NCBI GenBank assembly: GCA_023213315.1
Contig: JAKCPI010004550.1
Coordinates: 1-64,000 of the forward strand
Direction: 5' to 3'
DNA: 64,000 bases
Origin: Euborellia annulipes
Taxonomy: Eukaryota; Arthropoda; Insecta; Dermaptera; Anisolabididae
Shown here piece after piece: positions 32,101-43,440 of the stretch. The position numbers were made by a program, and so were the translations under genes. How positions within the stretch are numbered: the first letter of the stretch is position 1; each line of letters opens with the position of its first letter. The notes beneath the pieces are model-generated. The model was given only the letters and a program-made list of their open reading frames with translations. It had not been told where the DNA came from and ran no database searches.

Positions 32101-32590
32101 AATTAAATATGCAAGTAATTTTAAATCAAATAGAAAAGCCTCACAAAGCCTCACTTCTCAATACTAAAATGTAAATCTGGCCTCGCTTGTTTTTACTTTC
32201 TTCTTTTTAAATCAATAAAGTAATACTATATTTGCATGGTTGTATGTTACTAGACCTATATTTATTTTGCTGTGTAGATGTGAACATTTCAAAGTGTTCT
32301 TAGACATGCAATCCTGGCTCATGAAATCCTTTACATTTTACTCAACAAACTTTTAAAACAAAATTTTTGTTTTATTTTTATCAAAACTATATATATATAT
32401 ATATATATTTAATTTTAGGGTCAAAGGTCCTAGACGTTTGGTGGTGAACTTGAGCCGTTTTGCAGATCACATTTATGAAATATAAAAAGAGAAATTTCTT
32501 TGCCATTGATCTGTAATAATAATTTCTGTTCATCACTTACAAAGTTGTCTACCAGTGATATAAAAATGATAAAAATTCATGAATATCTTT
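29161..32590. other. Long AT-rich stretch with no gene
   Basis: About 3.4 kb with no frame over 75 codons, no repeat-family match and few palindromes. The possible exceptions are GGTTCTTAAACTGTGTTCCG at 30972, a sequence type I associate with old transposon ends, and (TA)n at 32390. Confidence 0.5.
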
Positions 32591-32594
32591 AAGA

Positions 32595-32750
32595 TCTGGA
32601 TTCGAATCCCAGGCTGTCCGATTAATATTTATTTAAATCATTTGAATATCAGTTGGTATAAATAAATGATCTTTGATCACAAATATCGTCATTAACATAA
32701 TAAGTATCGTTTAAAGTCTATATGGCCAGAGATGTCGAAGAACTTAAGGA
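32595..32750 (+). mobile_element. Old SINE copy
   Basis: GGATTCGAATCCCAGGCTGT (B box region), TTTATTTAAATCATTTGAAT, AGTATCGTTTAAAGTCTATA and TGGCCAGAGATGTCGAAGAA match the SINE with many changes. It is more diverged than the copies at 34 and 36 kb. Confidence 0.65.
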
Positions 32751-33800
32751 TTTCATTTATTGATAAGTCTCCAATATAATCAATTCAAATAAAATTTGAT
32801 GACTACAGAGAGGTAAGAAACTCTGAGATCTTTACTCTTTTTTAAGGGACAGAGGATTTTATAAATAGAAAAATACTTGGTTTAGTGTACTTTCTCTTGC
32901 AGAGATTTTTTTTATTAATTAACTTTCCCTGGATTAAAACAAAAAAAGAAAAAATATGTCTTGCTAATTTCTTCATTTATTATTTATTCCTTCACCGTGT
33001 GAAAAATAATTATACAAGCTAAAACTGATTATACCGGTAATAGTAAAAAAAAAAATAAATAAATAAAAAGTAAAAATACAGTATAAAACATCCCAGATAA
33101 TTAAACATACTTTTTTAATCTCATTATTATCCTTTCTTTGTGAATAGTTAATTTCTTATTAGCTATTTTTAATTGCATAGAGTTCATAAGAAAATGCTAC
33201 TTTTTTTTTCTTGTTTGATTATTTATGATTAATACTTTTCTATTCTTTTCTTATAAATTGAACAATTTCTCAAAGATTACATTAATCTTTTTTTTCATCC
33301 CCGCAACATTTTTAAATGGGATGGCTGTTTGTGAAAAGGTCATTTCTAACAAATTGCCTTGATATATTCTATCAAGCTAGTAAATTTAAAAACAAAAAAA
33401 AACAAAAAAAAACATAATGAAAGGTGTCAATGTAATATATTTTGTAAATTTTAATAGTCATTTCACCACTATTTATCATGGTAAACAGGAAATTATGCAG
33501 GATATTCAACCGTTCTGATAATCATTTAGTATCAAGAGACACTTGAAAAAGGTGAAGCTATCCTGCTTTACAAATCTACCATTGGGACGTGAAGGAGAGG
33601 GGGATCTTTTCTTTAGAGTTTCGAAGGCCATAAAATTACATCTCCAACCCTATACGCTACAATCTATTTATCCCTATTGATTGTGCCATTATAAAGTAGA
33701 ACTATTATTAAATTTTTTACAATAAATTATTTATATATCCTAAAATAATAAATTATTTATATTAATTAGTTAAAATATGAAAATATATAGGTATTTAAAT
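32751..33800. other. AT-rich unique sequence
   Basis: No feature supported. Confidence 0.5.
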
Positions 33801-33910
33801 CTGGTATCCAGATGGCTTAAATAAAATCATCGGACTGCCTGGGGTCCGAACCCGCGACGTTTGGTATATGAGGTTAGCACTCTAACCTCTACACCACGCC
33901 CCGTGGGCTT
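33801..33910 (-). mobile_element. SINE, tRNA-like head only
   Basis: On the minus strand: GGGGCGTGGTGTAGAGGTTA (A box region), GTTCGGACCCCAGGCAGTCC (B box region) and ATTTAAGCCATCTGGATACC. The 3' half is missing. Confidence 0.8.
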
Positions 33911-34082
33911 TTTTTTTCTCTTCTCAACATCTTAGGTCATTCGTATTATTATTGACATTTGTCAACAACTCTAATCTCTCGGCCACTGGGAGGGGGAAAT
34001 CTCAAATATTCAAAATGTTTTTCTTAAATATCTTTGTTGACGTCTTTCTCTTTTATATTGTTACTTTACCTCTATTATGCCT

Positions 34083-34346
34083 TTTTTTTAACACTCACAC
34101 TTTTTTCCCATTCACACTCACATTCACACACACATACATACAGTCTTTTCGGGAACTTAGGTCATATAAGACTTTTTACGATAACCGTTATTATAAATAT
34201 CTATATATTTGGGTCCAGGCATTCTTATTTAAGCCAGTTGGTATCCAAATGGCTTAAATAAAATCATCAGATTGCCTGGGATCCGAACTCCCGACCCTTG
34301 GAATACAAGGCAGGCGCGCTACCAACTATACCAAGCCCGGGGGCCT
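34083..34346 (-). mobile_element. Full-length tRNA-derived SINE
   Basis: Read on the minus strand: GGGCTTGGTATAGTTGGTAG (A box), GGGAGTTCGGATCCCAGGCA (B box), a mirrored pair GGCTTAAATAAGAATGCC type segment, AACGGTTATCGTAAAAAGTC, and a GTGTGAATGTGAG-rich tail ending in A. About 260 bp. It derives from a tRNA, is Pol III-transcribed and non-coding, and depends on a partner LINE. Confidence 0.85.
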
Positions 34347-34414
34347 ATTATGTCTTATTCCTCTACAGATATCCACCTCCCCATGAGCTAATTTCTTTAT
34401 TTTTTTTAACAAGT

Positions 34415-34640
34415 GGTAAAGCCCGTCTTCGGCGAGCAAATGCATCAAATTTATTATTGCTCACTGTTTGGAAATATTGCAATTGCTCGCCGAAAGTTTA
34501 AAATTTCCCTCTCTGACTTAAATTTTAAATTTCCCTCTCCCGCTTCACTTCCTCTAACTCTAGCCAATCAGCGAGAGAACAGGCACATACACACATGGAC
34601 AGGAAGTGAGCGGCTAACACTTTATATTATAGTATGATGA
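34415..34640 (-). mobile_element. Dispersed repeat G, copy 2
   Basis: The inverse of 18941-19125: CTTCGGCGAGCAA, TTGCAATTGCTCGCCGAAAG, TTCACTTCCTCTAACTCTAG, CATACACACATGGACAGGAA and GTGAGCGGCTAACACTTTAT. CTCGCCGAAAG and CTTCGGCGAG pair as a hairpin. Confidence 0.6.
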
Positions 34641-35732
34641 TACCCTTGTTTATTTAAAATTAACTATTTCAATCAATTTTCCATTTACCATTGATTTTGA
34701 AATAATAATATTAAAATCTAGTCTATTATATCATAAACTCGCTTCATATAATTTTTTTACAAAAAATATATTCTATATTCAAATATTTATGCATAATACT
34801 ATTATAATATTTACTAAAATTTCCCATTATCGTTTACTCATCATGATAATGAAACCATGCTATCATGTTAGCTTTAAATTCACCATCCATTTTTCATAAT
34901 TATTTATGGTTGGCTGTCTAATCTGCCTGATGCGTAAATATACCATCCAAATAATGATAATTAATTTTATATCGTTAGCGAAAATTTTTTTAAAGAGAAA
35001 ATTGTTTATTAAATATTGTTATCTATTTGAAATTAGATGATATTGAGAAATTTTTTATGTCATGTGCACTTCGAGACGTTTTCATTATAATAAATTCACA
35101 TGTACATATATTGTATAATTAATGACCACCTTTATGCAACATTTCGATTCGGACTGATGATGAGATATTAAATTTGTCTCGAAACGTCTCCGGAGTCGAG
35201 AAGCATATAAAGGCTTTTTATTTGGCTGAACCTGCCCTTTCTCCAATCAACTTTATTCACAGCCACCATACTTCTATTTGTTTGAAATTAGAATGTACCG
35301 CTACATGTATATCAAATTTCTTTCCAAATCACCCATAATACTTTATATTATACATACTGTACTAATTTAATTGAAACATTATCAACCTCCTTAATTTTAC
35401 AAGCAAATAGATTTTTATAATATTGATTAATTAAATGAATTATTTGTGCCTAATCTATTTTTTGTACTTTTATTCAATTAAAAGTATATTACATATAAGA
35501 AAATACTGTTTTTCTTCTTGTATTTATAGATTGAGAGATCAGAGATATTTCAATAGGCACCAGGTCCGCTGGGTCTGCTCTTTTTCTCTGTCACTTCCTT
35601 TACAACACAATTAGAGCTACGCAATTAGTGTAGGCCAGGCCTCACAGTTCAGGATTAAAGCCGAAGACAGAAGAGGAGTAATCAGAGATCAATTTAGAGG
35701 GAGGCGGGACCAATTATATGATTCCTGTACCG
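34641..35732. other. AT-rich sequence with a hammerhead-like core
   Basis: GCACTTCGAGACGTTTTCAT at 35067 and the core at 35152-35190 suggest a worn fold-back element, but the arms are not clear. 35570-35710 is less AT-rich and unrecognised. Confidence 0.4.
35152..35190 (+). other. Hammerhead-like core
   Basis: CTGATGA, T, GAGA-loop-TCTC, then GAAACGTCTC. The core residues are exact apart from the extra T. It follows CATTTCGATTCGG, which is unrelated to other cores. Confidence 0.5.
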
Positions 35733-35846
35733 TAAAGGAAAAAAATCTTTCTTACCTTCGGTAATGAAAGTTGTGTTCTGTGCTTGTCACACCAGATTTT
35801 TTGTGACGACATATATTTAGTTTCTGAAAGTAAGGTACATTCGATT

Positions 35847-36118
35847 TTTTTTTTTTTTTAAACATTCACCCTTTTTTTCTCATTCACGCTCACACTCACA
35901 CACACATTCACTCAGTCTTCTTGGCAACTTAGGCCATTTAAGACTTTTTTCGATAACCGTTATTATATAAATATATTTTTATTGGGGTCCAGGCATTCTT
36001 ATTTAAGCCATTTGGTATCCGAATGGCTTAAATAAAATCATCGGACTGCCTGGGGTCCGAACCCGCGACGTTTGGTATACGAGGCTAGCACGCTTCCCTC
36101 TACGCCAAGCCCCGTGGG
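35847..36118 (-). mobile_element. Full-length SINE inserted in A7
   Basis: On the minus strand it begins AGCCCACGGGGCTTGGCGTA (A box), with GCGGGTTCGGACCCC (B box), and ends in ~15 A after GTGAATG-rich DNA. TACATTCGA occurs on both sides (about 35838 and 36119), a 9-bp target duplication. The tail and duplication together show LINE-type retroposition after A7 was in place. Confidence 0.9.
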
Positions 36119-36174
36119 CTACATTCGAATTTCAAGATGTAAAATTTATAAGAATGGGAACATATTTATATTTT

Positions 36175-36188
36175 ATTACCATGGCAAC
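36175..36188. promoter_or_regulatory. RFX X-box word in A7
   Basis: ATTACCATGGCAAC is the third X-box at the homologous place in a family A copy. The first base differs from A3. Confidence 0.4.
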
Positions 36189-36659
36189 CATTACTCCTAT
36201 CTTTCTATGAATTACAAGAGTAAAGTGGTCTTCAGAAGATTTCAATGCAAAATGAGAATATAAATTTTAAAGAGTATCTAAAAAATAATTGATTTTTGAA
36301 TTTTAATCAAAATATTTAGAGCGAATTTTGAGAAAATAGAAAAAAACTAAAAAAGTGCATCAGTAAAGTACTAGTACTTTTTGATCGATTTTGTTTAAAA
36401 GCTTATTTTCACTCCTTAGAACGGTGCCTAATTTAAATATAAAATTTCAACCTCGTAGCTCTACGGTATTAGTTCCTGAGATATTTTGTTAACAGACAGA
36501 CAGACCATGTTGCGAAAACCATTTTTTTGGGCTCAGGGGACCTCAAAACGTGTATATCCATCAAAATCTCGGCATGGAATTTTTGACATGAATCCAATAC
36601 TTTCTCTCTATATATAAAATATATATTACATATATACATACAAAGGTAAGAGAAAGTAA

Positions 36660-37510
36660 AAATTATAAATTTATTTAATTAATTAAATAAACCTATTTCA
36701 ATATTCTAAACAAAACATAATAATCTTTTTTTTTATTTAATCATAATTTAAATAAACAAAAAATTACAAGCGAATTTTTTCATTTAAAAATAATTATTTT
36801 TTCAATATTAGTTAGGTAATTATGTAAATTACCTAAATCACTCATTTCGCCCTTCATCATTTCATTATTTATTTCAAAAAAAAAAAAAAAAAAAAACGTG
36901 CGGAGAGGTTTTTTTTTTTTAGAGAGAGAATGGTGATCGAATCTCAAATCATCTTGATAAATCGGGTTCGTTAAAAGGTAAAATAAATAATGTTGCTGCT
37001 CTTAGTGAAGTTATCGAAAACCATTAGTCACCCTATGGTAAGAGAACTACATTCACTGCATTTATATCTTTTAAGTTATATGGGGCATATATATATATAC
37101 CTATTTTAATTCAAATTCGTTTAATCAGATACCGTCATACAACTTTGATGTAACCTACTTCAATTTTAATGAGTTTTAGAATTGCAGTGCATAAGTAAAT
37201 AAAAGATGGCTATTTATATACAGTTAGTTAAAGCTGTATTTACATGTATTATTAACTTTTTTATTTTTTACATTCGAATTTTAATATAGGCCTAAGTAAT
37301 AATTTTAACACATCAAAAAAAGGAGATAATAACCACAAAAAATAACGATTAGGTTTATATATAGTCTGCCTGCATGGACATATACAGTATATATTTCCTT
37401 CATTGTTGTTTAAATTAACATAATTTACCCTATTGTAGTGTTTCACAAATCAATAGATTACAAAAATATAATCCATGTAGATATAAGATTAAGGTGGGTG
37501 TAGATATTAG
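36660..37510. other. AT-rich unique sequence
   Basis: Contains an A run (36877-36896). No gene was recognised. Confidence 0.5.
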
Positions 37511-37580
37511 TTGATATAGGACAAAGGAGTTGGCAGCCAATATGAGACCCTCTATATTAAAGAAAAACTCTCAATTGTTG

Positions 37581-37619
37581 AAACGTTTCGGCTCTGTTCT
37601 ACTAAGGACATCATCAGTC
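37581..37619 (-). other. Hammerhead-like core, poor helix
   Basis: GGACTGATGATG..CCGAAACGTTTCAAC on the minus strand. The core words are exact, but the intervening pairing is weak. Confidence 0.35.
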
Positions 37620-37723
37620 CAATTAGAGAGTTTAAATTATTATTTTGAAATTTTTTATATAATTACATTTGATTACATATAAATAGTATCTTTTTGTATG
37701 CTTCCAGTTATTCAATACGTGTG

Positions 37724-37870
37724 TAGCCCTCGGGCTTGGTGTAGTTGGTAGCGCCCCTGCCTTGTATACCAAGGGTCGAGGGTTCGGATTCCAAGCAGCC
37801 CGATGATTTTATTTAAGCCATTTTGATACCAAATGGCTTAAATAAGAATGCCTTGACTCCCAATAATTGC
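37724..37870 (+). mobile_element. SINE, 5' half
   Basis: CTCGGGCTTGGTGTAGTTGG (A box), CGAGGGTTCGGATTCCAAGC (B box) and GGCTTAAATAAGAATGCC, ending near TTGACTCCCAATAATTG. The 3' half is missing. Confidence 0.8.
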
Positions 37871-38060
37871 TTTGAAAAATCAAAAAAACATTATTTATCT
37901 AATATCAAATTGTATATAAAAAATTTCAAAATAACAACTCTATGCGTTAAAACTCTCTAATGATGCCTTAGTAGATTAAAGTCGAAACGTTTCAACAACT
38001 GAGTTTTTCTTTAATATAGAGGCTTGCACATTTGTTGCCAACTCCTCTGTCCTATATCAA

Positions 38061-38503
38061 AATATATAATTAACAAACAAATTATATAGGGCCTAATAAT
38101 TTTTTTTTAACGAGAACGGGTTCTATTAAATATTTTAATGGTCATAAAGCTTCCTAGAATTGACAAAGTTTGAAGTCCACGGATCTATGATATGATGTCA
38201 ATTGAATATTAAATTTTGTCATCATCAAAATTTTGACCTCTTTTAAATCTCGAAAATTTTTAATTGTTAATGTGTTGTGTATTTTGTCAGACTAAATATT
38301 ATAGGTCTTCTAGAGAAAGAAATGTCTGTGTGTATTCCTACGTACTTTGATTTGGATACATCCGGCCAAGGAAAAACAAATCAGCCCACTTTATATTTCC
38401 TTGCCCTCATCCCTCTGATATAAAAACTGAAATGATGTCCCTGAATACAAATCGATTTAGGAAGAAAGAGAGACTTGGAAGATATTTGAAATACAAGTAG
38501 GGT
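38061..38503. other. Unique sequence
   Basis: The short frame 38381-38587 (minus) overlaps the G/C tract of the next element and is spurious. Confidence 0.45.
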
Positions 38504-38902
38504 CATAGGCGCCGGAACTGGGGGAGGGGGGGGCAAGGGTACATTGCCCCCCCTGGCATCCTCTAGGAGGGGGCAGGGGGGGGGCAAAATTTCTTTTTTT
38601 ATTTCATTTATTTTTAAAAATGATATATTTTTACTTTTGAAAAATAAAATCTTCTAATTTAAAAAAAATTAAAAGAGTAAGAAATTCATTTTTTTCCAAA
38701 TTTTTTCCAAAGATTTTTGATAAAATCACTACCAAATTTTTTAAAATTTTAATTTTATTAAAATTGTGATTTTATTTAAAATTTTTAAAGTTTTATAGTA
38801 TATTTGTTTTTGTTTTATACTATTTAAACATATTAAATTATTTTAATTTAAAAAAAAAAAATTTTTGCCTCCCCCTGATTCAAATTCGTTCCGGCGCCCC
38901 TG
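38504..38902. mobile_element. hAT-like G/C-tract element (family D5)
   Basis: CATAGGCGCCGGAACTGG at the left and GTTCCGGCGCCCCTG at the right are inverted ends. Perfect 8-bp duplications AGTAGGGT lie at 38496-38503 and 38903-38910. The interior is AT-rich and non-coding, 399 bp in all. Confidence 0.85.
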
Positions 38903-39176
38903 AGTAGGGTAAATAAGAATTTTTTAAATTTGATTGAAATGATTCAACTAATAGACCGTTAACTAGGGGGTTAACTCATCTCAATTTGTCATTGACATTT
39001 TTTGAAGCTTAATATATGAGTAAAATTTATAATAACTTTTCACTAAAAACACGTTACTCTGAATTTAGTAAATAATTTACATTATAAACTTTTAAAATAG
39101 GTCAGTCATATATTTTACATATTAATCAAGGCTAAATTCATTTGATATGAAATTAGTTTAGTTTCATGTTTTATCT

Positions 39177-39500
39177 TTGAAAACATTTCCGGGTCGGGCA
39201 TTGTCTTTTGATTCGAAAGTCGAAACTCGATATAGGAATTATCGTAAACATGGTGTGTTGAAAAGTAGCGTCACCTGTCTCAGTGTGTGTCGAATTCAAA
39301 AGGGAACAGAGAGAGAGAGACAAACCCACAAGCACCAGATGCTAATTTCAACTTCTTTTCCTAATCTAATTTTATAGGTGAATAATCGCCGGCAAAGGGA
39401 AGCGTGAATTTATAGAAGAGCAGAGAGAGAGAGCGAGAGAGCCTTGCTGGTCGATATGTGGGGATGCCCAGCCAAATGGAAAATTATCCACTTTACAGAC
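39177..39500. promoter_or_regulatory. GC-richer unique segment with GAGA tracts
   Basis: Two GAGAGAGAGA tracts (39308 and 39420) flank a good 3' splice-site-like string, TTTTCCTAATCTAATTTTAT then AG, at 39357-39378. The frame after that AG is open only nine codons. It could be an untranslated exon, an enhancer or neither. Confidence 0.3.
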
Positions 39501-39648
39501 ATGTACCATGCAAAAAGCTCTAAAACCATACAACGGCATTCATAAATATTTTAAATTTGATGCTTGCATCTGGGAAAATACACATCCATTAATATTATAT
39601 TTTATTAAATGAAATTCCATATATTTTTTACTTTCTCTTACCTCTATA

Positions 39649-40010
39649 CAGGGTGTCCGGAAATAAAAGGTACCTAGAAAAGGAGATGATTCTACATGAA
39701 AAATGATTTTTTTTTCCTATAAACTTAATATGCCCAGACGCTTCGTTTTCAAGATATAGGGGGTCAAAGTTGAATTTTTTTGTTTTGTTTTTTGCTAATA
39801 TCTCGAGAACCGTTTGAGATACAATGTTTACACTTTACACATAAAACAAGCGGAATAATGAACATAAATTGTGTACAGAAGCTAAACATTGTATCTCAAA
39901 CGGTTCTCGAGATATTAACAAAAAACAAATTCAACTTTGATCCCCTGTATCTTGAAAAAGAAGCGTTTGGGCATTATTAGTTAGTAGTTAGTTAAGTTTA
40001 TAAGAAAACA
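39649..40010. mobile_element. Fold-back element with mariner-like end, inserted in A4
   Basis: It starts at a TA with CAGGGTGTCCGGAAATAAAA. Inner arms TCTCGAGAACCGTTTGAGAT and ATCTCAAACGGTTCTCGAGA pair near 39800 and 39900, and AACTTAATATGCCCAGACGC pairs loosely with GCGTTTGGGCATTATTAG. The right terminal ~50 bp, including the expected GGACACCCTG, is absent. Confidence 0.75.
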
Positions 40011-40105
40011 AGTCTTATCTTCTGAAGACCACTTTAGTTTTGTACTTCATAGGAAAGATAGGAGAAATGGGTGCTATGGTAACAAATTATAAATATTTTC
40101 CAATA

Positions 40106-41712
40106 GGGTCATTCCACGTCAAATCAACCAAAAAAATAAAAAAAGTTCACCCATAATCTCAGATTTTAATGAAACTTGGTATGTTTGTTCTATATATAAA
40201 GATAAGTAACAGCACCAAATTTCAATTTTTTATCTCACTTAGTTTTCGAGTTATGGCACTTTAAAGTTTGCTTATTTGACACCCAATCTTGATGAAATAT
40301 TTTTGGTAGGTTCTTTAAACAATAAGGAATTAGAAAAAAAATATATCACGAATCTAAGTTAATCCTAAAATATAAAAAAAAATTCATATTGTTGATTATT
40401 TTTTAGTTGTGAAAACGCAAACATGGTTTAGCGCTAAAGCCAATATCTCAAAAAGGGAATGAGATATTCAAGAAATTTTTTTTTGCTAAATAATCTACAT
40501 GAAATGGGCTTTAATTTAGTAAAATAAAAATTTTGTGTATTTTGTTCCCTCTATTTCTAAAGTCCATTGAAAGTTTAAATATATCGTTTTTATGTTAAAA
40601 AGGTTTCAAGGGCAAAATGAAAATATACATTTTAAAGAGCATCTAAAAAATAATTGATTTATGAATTTTAATAAAAATCGTTGCAGCAAATTTTGAGAAA
40701 ATTGGAAAAAACTGAAAAAGTACATCAGTAAAGTACTAGTACTTTTGGGCCGATTTTGTTCAAAAAGCTTATTTTGAGTGTCCGGGAGAGTACCTAACTT
40801 AAATATAAAATTTCAACCTCCTAGCTCAATCCTTTCATGATTTCAAATGGACACTGTGTGTGTGTCTGCTTAAAACTGAACACAGACGAAAACACAATCA
40901 ATTCAATTGAAAGCATGAAAGGATTGAGCTGGGAGGTTGAAATTTTATATTTAAGTTAGGTACCCTCCCGGACACCCAAAATAAGCTTTTGGACAAAATC
41001 GGCCAAAAAGTACTAGTACTTTACTGATGTACTTTTTCAGTTTTTTCCAATTTTCTCAAAATTTGCTGCAACGATTTTTATTAAATTTCATAAATCCATT
41101 ATTGTTTAGATGTTCTTTAAAATGTACATTTTCATTTTGCCCTTGAAACCTTTTGAACATGTAAAACTATATATTGAAACTTGCAATGGACTTTAGAAAT
41201 AGAGGGAACAAAATACACAAAATTTTTATTTTACTAAATTAAAGCCCATTTCATGTAGATTATTTAGAAAAAAAAAATTTCTTGAATATCTCATTCCCTT
41301 TTTGAGATATTGGCTTTAGCGCTAAACCATGTTTGCGTTTTCACAACTAAAAAATAATCAACAATATGAATTTTTTTTTATATTTTAGGATTAACTTAGA
41401 TTCGTGATATATTTTTTTTCTAATTCCTTATTGTTTAAAGAACCTACCATAAAAATTTCATCAAGATTGGATGTCAAATAAGCAAATGAGAAATTATTTT
41501 CTCTTCCATGTCACATTTTGTTTGGCATTAGCCAAGCCGCGGAAGGTGAAAAAATCAAAACTTTAAAGTGCCATAACTCGAAAACTAAGTGAGATAAAAA
41601 ATTGAAATTTGGTGCTGTTACTTATCTTTATATATAGAACAAACATACCAAGTTTCATAAAAATCTGAGATTATGGGTGAAATGGCCTGGTTGAACTGAC
41701 GTGGAATGACCC
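40106..41712. mobile_element. Giant 1.6-kb near-palindromic element
   Basis: The left arm starts GGGTCATTCCACGTCAAATC and the right arm ends in GACGTGGAATGACCC. The arms match almost throughout, to a ~50-bp centre near 40880. AATA flanks both ends (40102-40105 and 41713-41716), a possible 4-bp duplication as in Sola or Chapaev elements. The outer ~480 bp of each arm is its own family; the inner ~270 bp is family A interior sequence. The right arm has ~75 extra bases at about 41485-41560. No coding frame. Confidence 0.85.
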
Positions 41713-41850
41713 AATACTAATCTTGAATTCAATTGTACCCTACTGTCGGAAACTAAATATATGTCGACACAAAAAATCTGGTGTGACAAGGACAGAACAC
41801 AACTTTCGATTACCTCTATACAGGTAAGAGAAAGTTGGGTGCTGTGCGAC

Positions 41851-41971
41851 ATTTTTACCATTTTATTTTGTCATATTTTTACAAATAAATGATGGAAGTC
41901 TCTTGTATTTTTGTAATATTTGTATTATGTAATTATTTATTACTGTATATACCGGTATATATATATATTAT

Positions 41972-42002
<31 letters not shown>

Positions 42003-42856
42003 GCGGGTTTTTTTAAATAAATACCTACTTTTATCTAAAATAATTTTATATTCTTTTATTAAGAAAGATGAATTTATAAAGATGAATTGATATCAATCTT
42101 GTTTAATTTATTAATTAATAGGTCCAATCCCTTTAGATTTCTATTTATAATAATAACCTTCTTGAGATAATAATGTATAATTTAAAATAAACAAAGTGTA
42201 ATAATAATATGTGAGAGAGGTAGCTATTAAATATTTTGATTAATTATAAAAAAATTTATAATAATTATTATCTCCTTATAAAAAAACAAACAAGATAAGA
42301 GATAAATTTATTTTTTATTCTTTTTTTTTTAGTCAATTAATTCCCTCTCTCGAGAGAAAATTTAATTATCTCGTCTCTTACATAATTACTAAATTGAATA
42401 TGAATTTTGACATTAATAGTACTACGAGAAGGAATAAATTTAATAAATCAAACAACCAAGGTAGAGTGAAAATATAAAATTAAAGTTTATTTTATTAAAA
42501 AAAATGAATCTAGCCTACGATCCTATTTTTTAATGAATTAGTGGATCAAGCAGAGATAAATCAAGAGCTCAGAAAAATGAATTTTTTGTTTGAAGAAATT
42601 ATTGAAACTGATGTAAGATACAAAGATTCTGATGAAGGTTATCGAAATGGCCGAAACAAAAATTCATAAACCTGAACAGGTCTCTGGAAATGAATTGTGT
42701 TTTATTTAAAAGATTCTCCTCTCCAGCATTCCATCCTGCTCAAAACACCAAAAAGTAAACAGAGAATAGTAAATTAATGCCAAGTGAAATGTTTTGTTAT
42801 GCATTACACTTATTAGTAATTTCATACATAAGTTTTTTGTATTAACAAATTGGTTT
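41851..42856. other. AT-rich sequence with (TA)n
   Basis: (TA)n at 41968-41997. A hammerhead-like core at 42629 is the only other item; no gene was recognised. Confidence 0.45.
42629..42660 (+). other. Hammerhead-like core, no arms seen
   Basis: CTGATGA, A, GGTT..GGCC, then GAAACAAA. The helix is only partly paired. Confidence 0.3.
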
Positions 42857-42972
42857 GTCATATTTAGAATCATACATTTATGACCTTTTTTTTAAAGCTA
42901 TGTAATAAAGGGGTTGTCATATTTAGATTCATGTCATATTATGACCTTTTTTTAAAGCTATGTATTAAAGAC
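42857..42972. repeat. Tandem duplication, ~60-bp unit
   Basis: GTCATATTTAGA, then TTATGACCTTTTTT and AAAGCTATGTAATAAAG, appears at 42857 and again at 42917 with few differences. Confidence 0.8.
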
Positions 42973-43374
42973 GGTCTTTGGATTAGCGATCTTTTTTTTA
43001 ATACAAAATTTGTGTTTCATAATGAATATGAATCTAGTCAAGGAATAAAAACAGCAAAAGGTGGATGATATTAAAAACTGGAGGTACCAGGGTATCCAAA
43101 AGACAGGCCATAGTCAAGTAAAAATATATATATTAAATCGATATCAGGCTATTTATTCTGTTTGGTAATAATTTATATTCTGTGTGGTTATTGTGTTAAA
43201 AAAAAGGAGGAAGAATTATTTGACAACAAAATTATTATGAATAATGATCATTTTATGTAAAAATTGATGCCCCCATATTTATAATGATGTATTCATAAAA
43301 TTATTGATCTTTTGATAAAGTGAAAAATTAAAATAATTGAAAATTGGTGAAAAAAAAAAAACACTCGATCGGGC

Positions 43375-43440
43375 GTGATATATAATAAACCTTGACTTGA
43401 CAAAGTCCAGAGATCTTGGGTTCAATTCCCAGAAATCAAA
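43375..43440 (+). other. tRNA-like relic
   Basis: CTTGGGTTCAATTCCCAG is an excellent B box and T-arm. No A box or acceptor stem matches a working tRNA, so this is probably an old SINE or tRNA pseudogene of another family. Confidence 0.35.

Larger units (their letters stand above)
35733..36659 (+). mobile_element. Family A element interrupted by a SINE (A7)
   Basis: The half-hairpin end TTTCTTACCTTCGGTAATGA..CTTGTCACACCAGA is followed by the SINE. The element resumes at 36119 with ACATTCGAATTTCAAGATGT, the X-box, TTTAAAGAGTATCTAAAAAA, AAAGTACTAGTACT, CTCGGCATGGAATTTTTGAC and the end GGTAAGAGAAAGT. It has no coding capacity. Confidence 0.85.
37511..38060. mobile_element. Fold-back element split by a SINE
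   Basis: Arms: TTGATATAGGACAAAGGAGT and TATATTAAAGAAAAACTC at the left, GAGTTTTTCTTTAATATA and ACTCCTCTGTCCTATATCAA at the right. Hammerhead-like cores face each other at 37581 (minus) and 37957 (plus, decayed). A SINE fragment lies in the middle. Confidence 0.8.
39628..41850 (-). mobile_element. Family A copy (A4) enlarged by two insertions
   Basis: The left end TTACTTTCTCTTACCTCTAT is at 39628-39648. A family A interior segment (CTTCTGAAGACCACTTTAGT to TAACAAATTATAAATATTTT) is at 40015-40105. The hairpin end (CTTGAATTCAATTGTACC to TCTGGTGTGAC and GGTAAGAGAAAGTTG) is at 41720-41850. The pieces are separated by a CAGGGTGTCCGG fold-back element and by the 1.6-kb palindrome. Part of the A interior is missing next to the first insertion. 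Confidence 0.75.

Noticed and set aside
42857..42972. CRISPR-like or satellite array
   Set aside because: Only two units and no spacers; eukaryotic context.
43400..43440. Working tRNA gene
   Set aside because: Good B box but no A box and no acceptor stem pairing. The same applies at 49480 and 57776.
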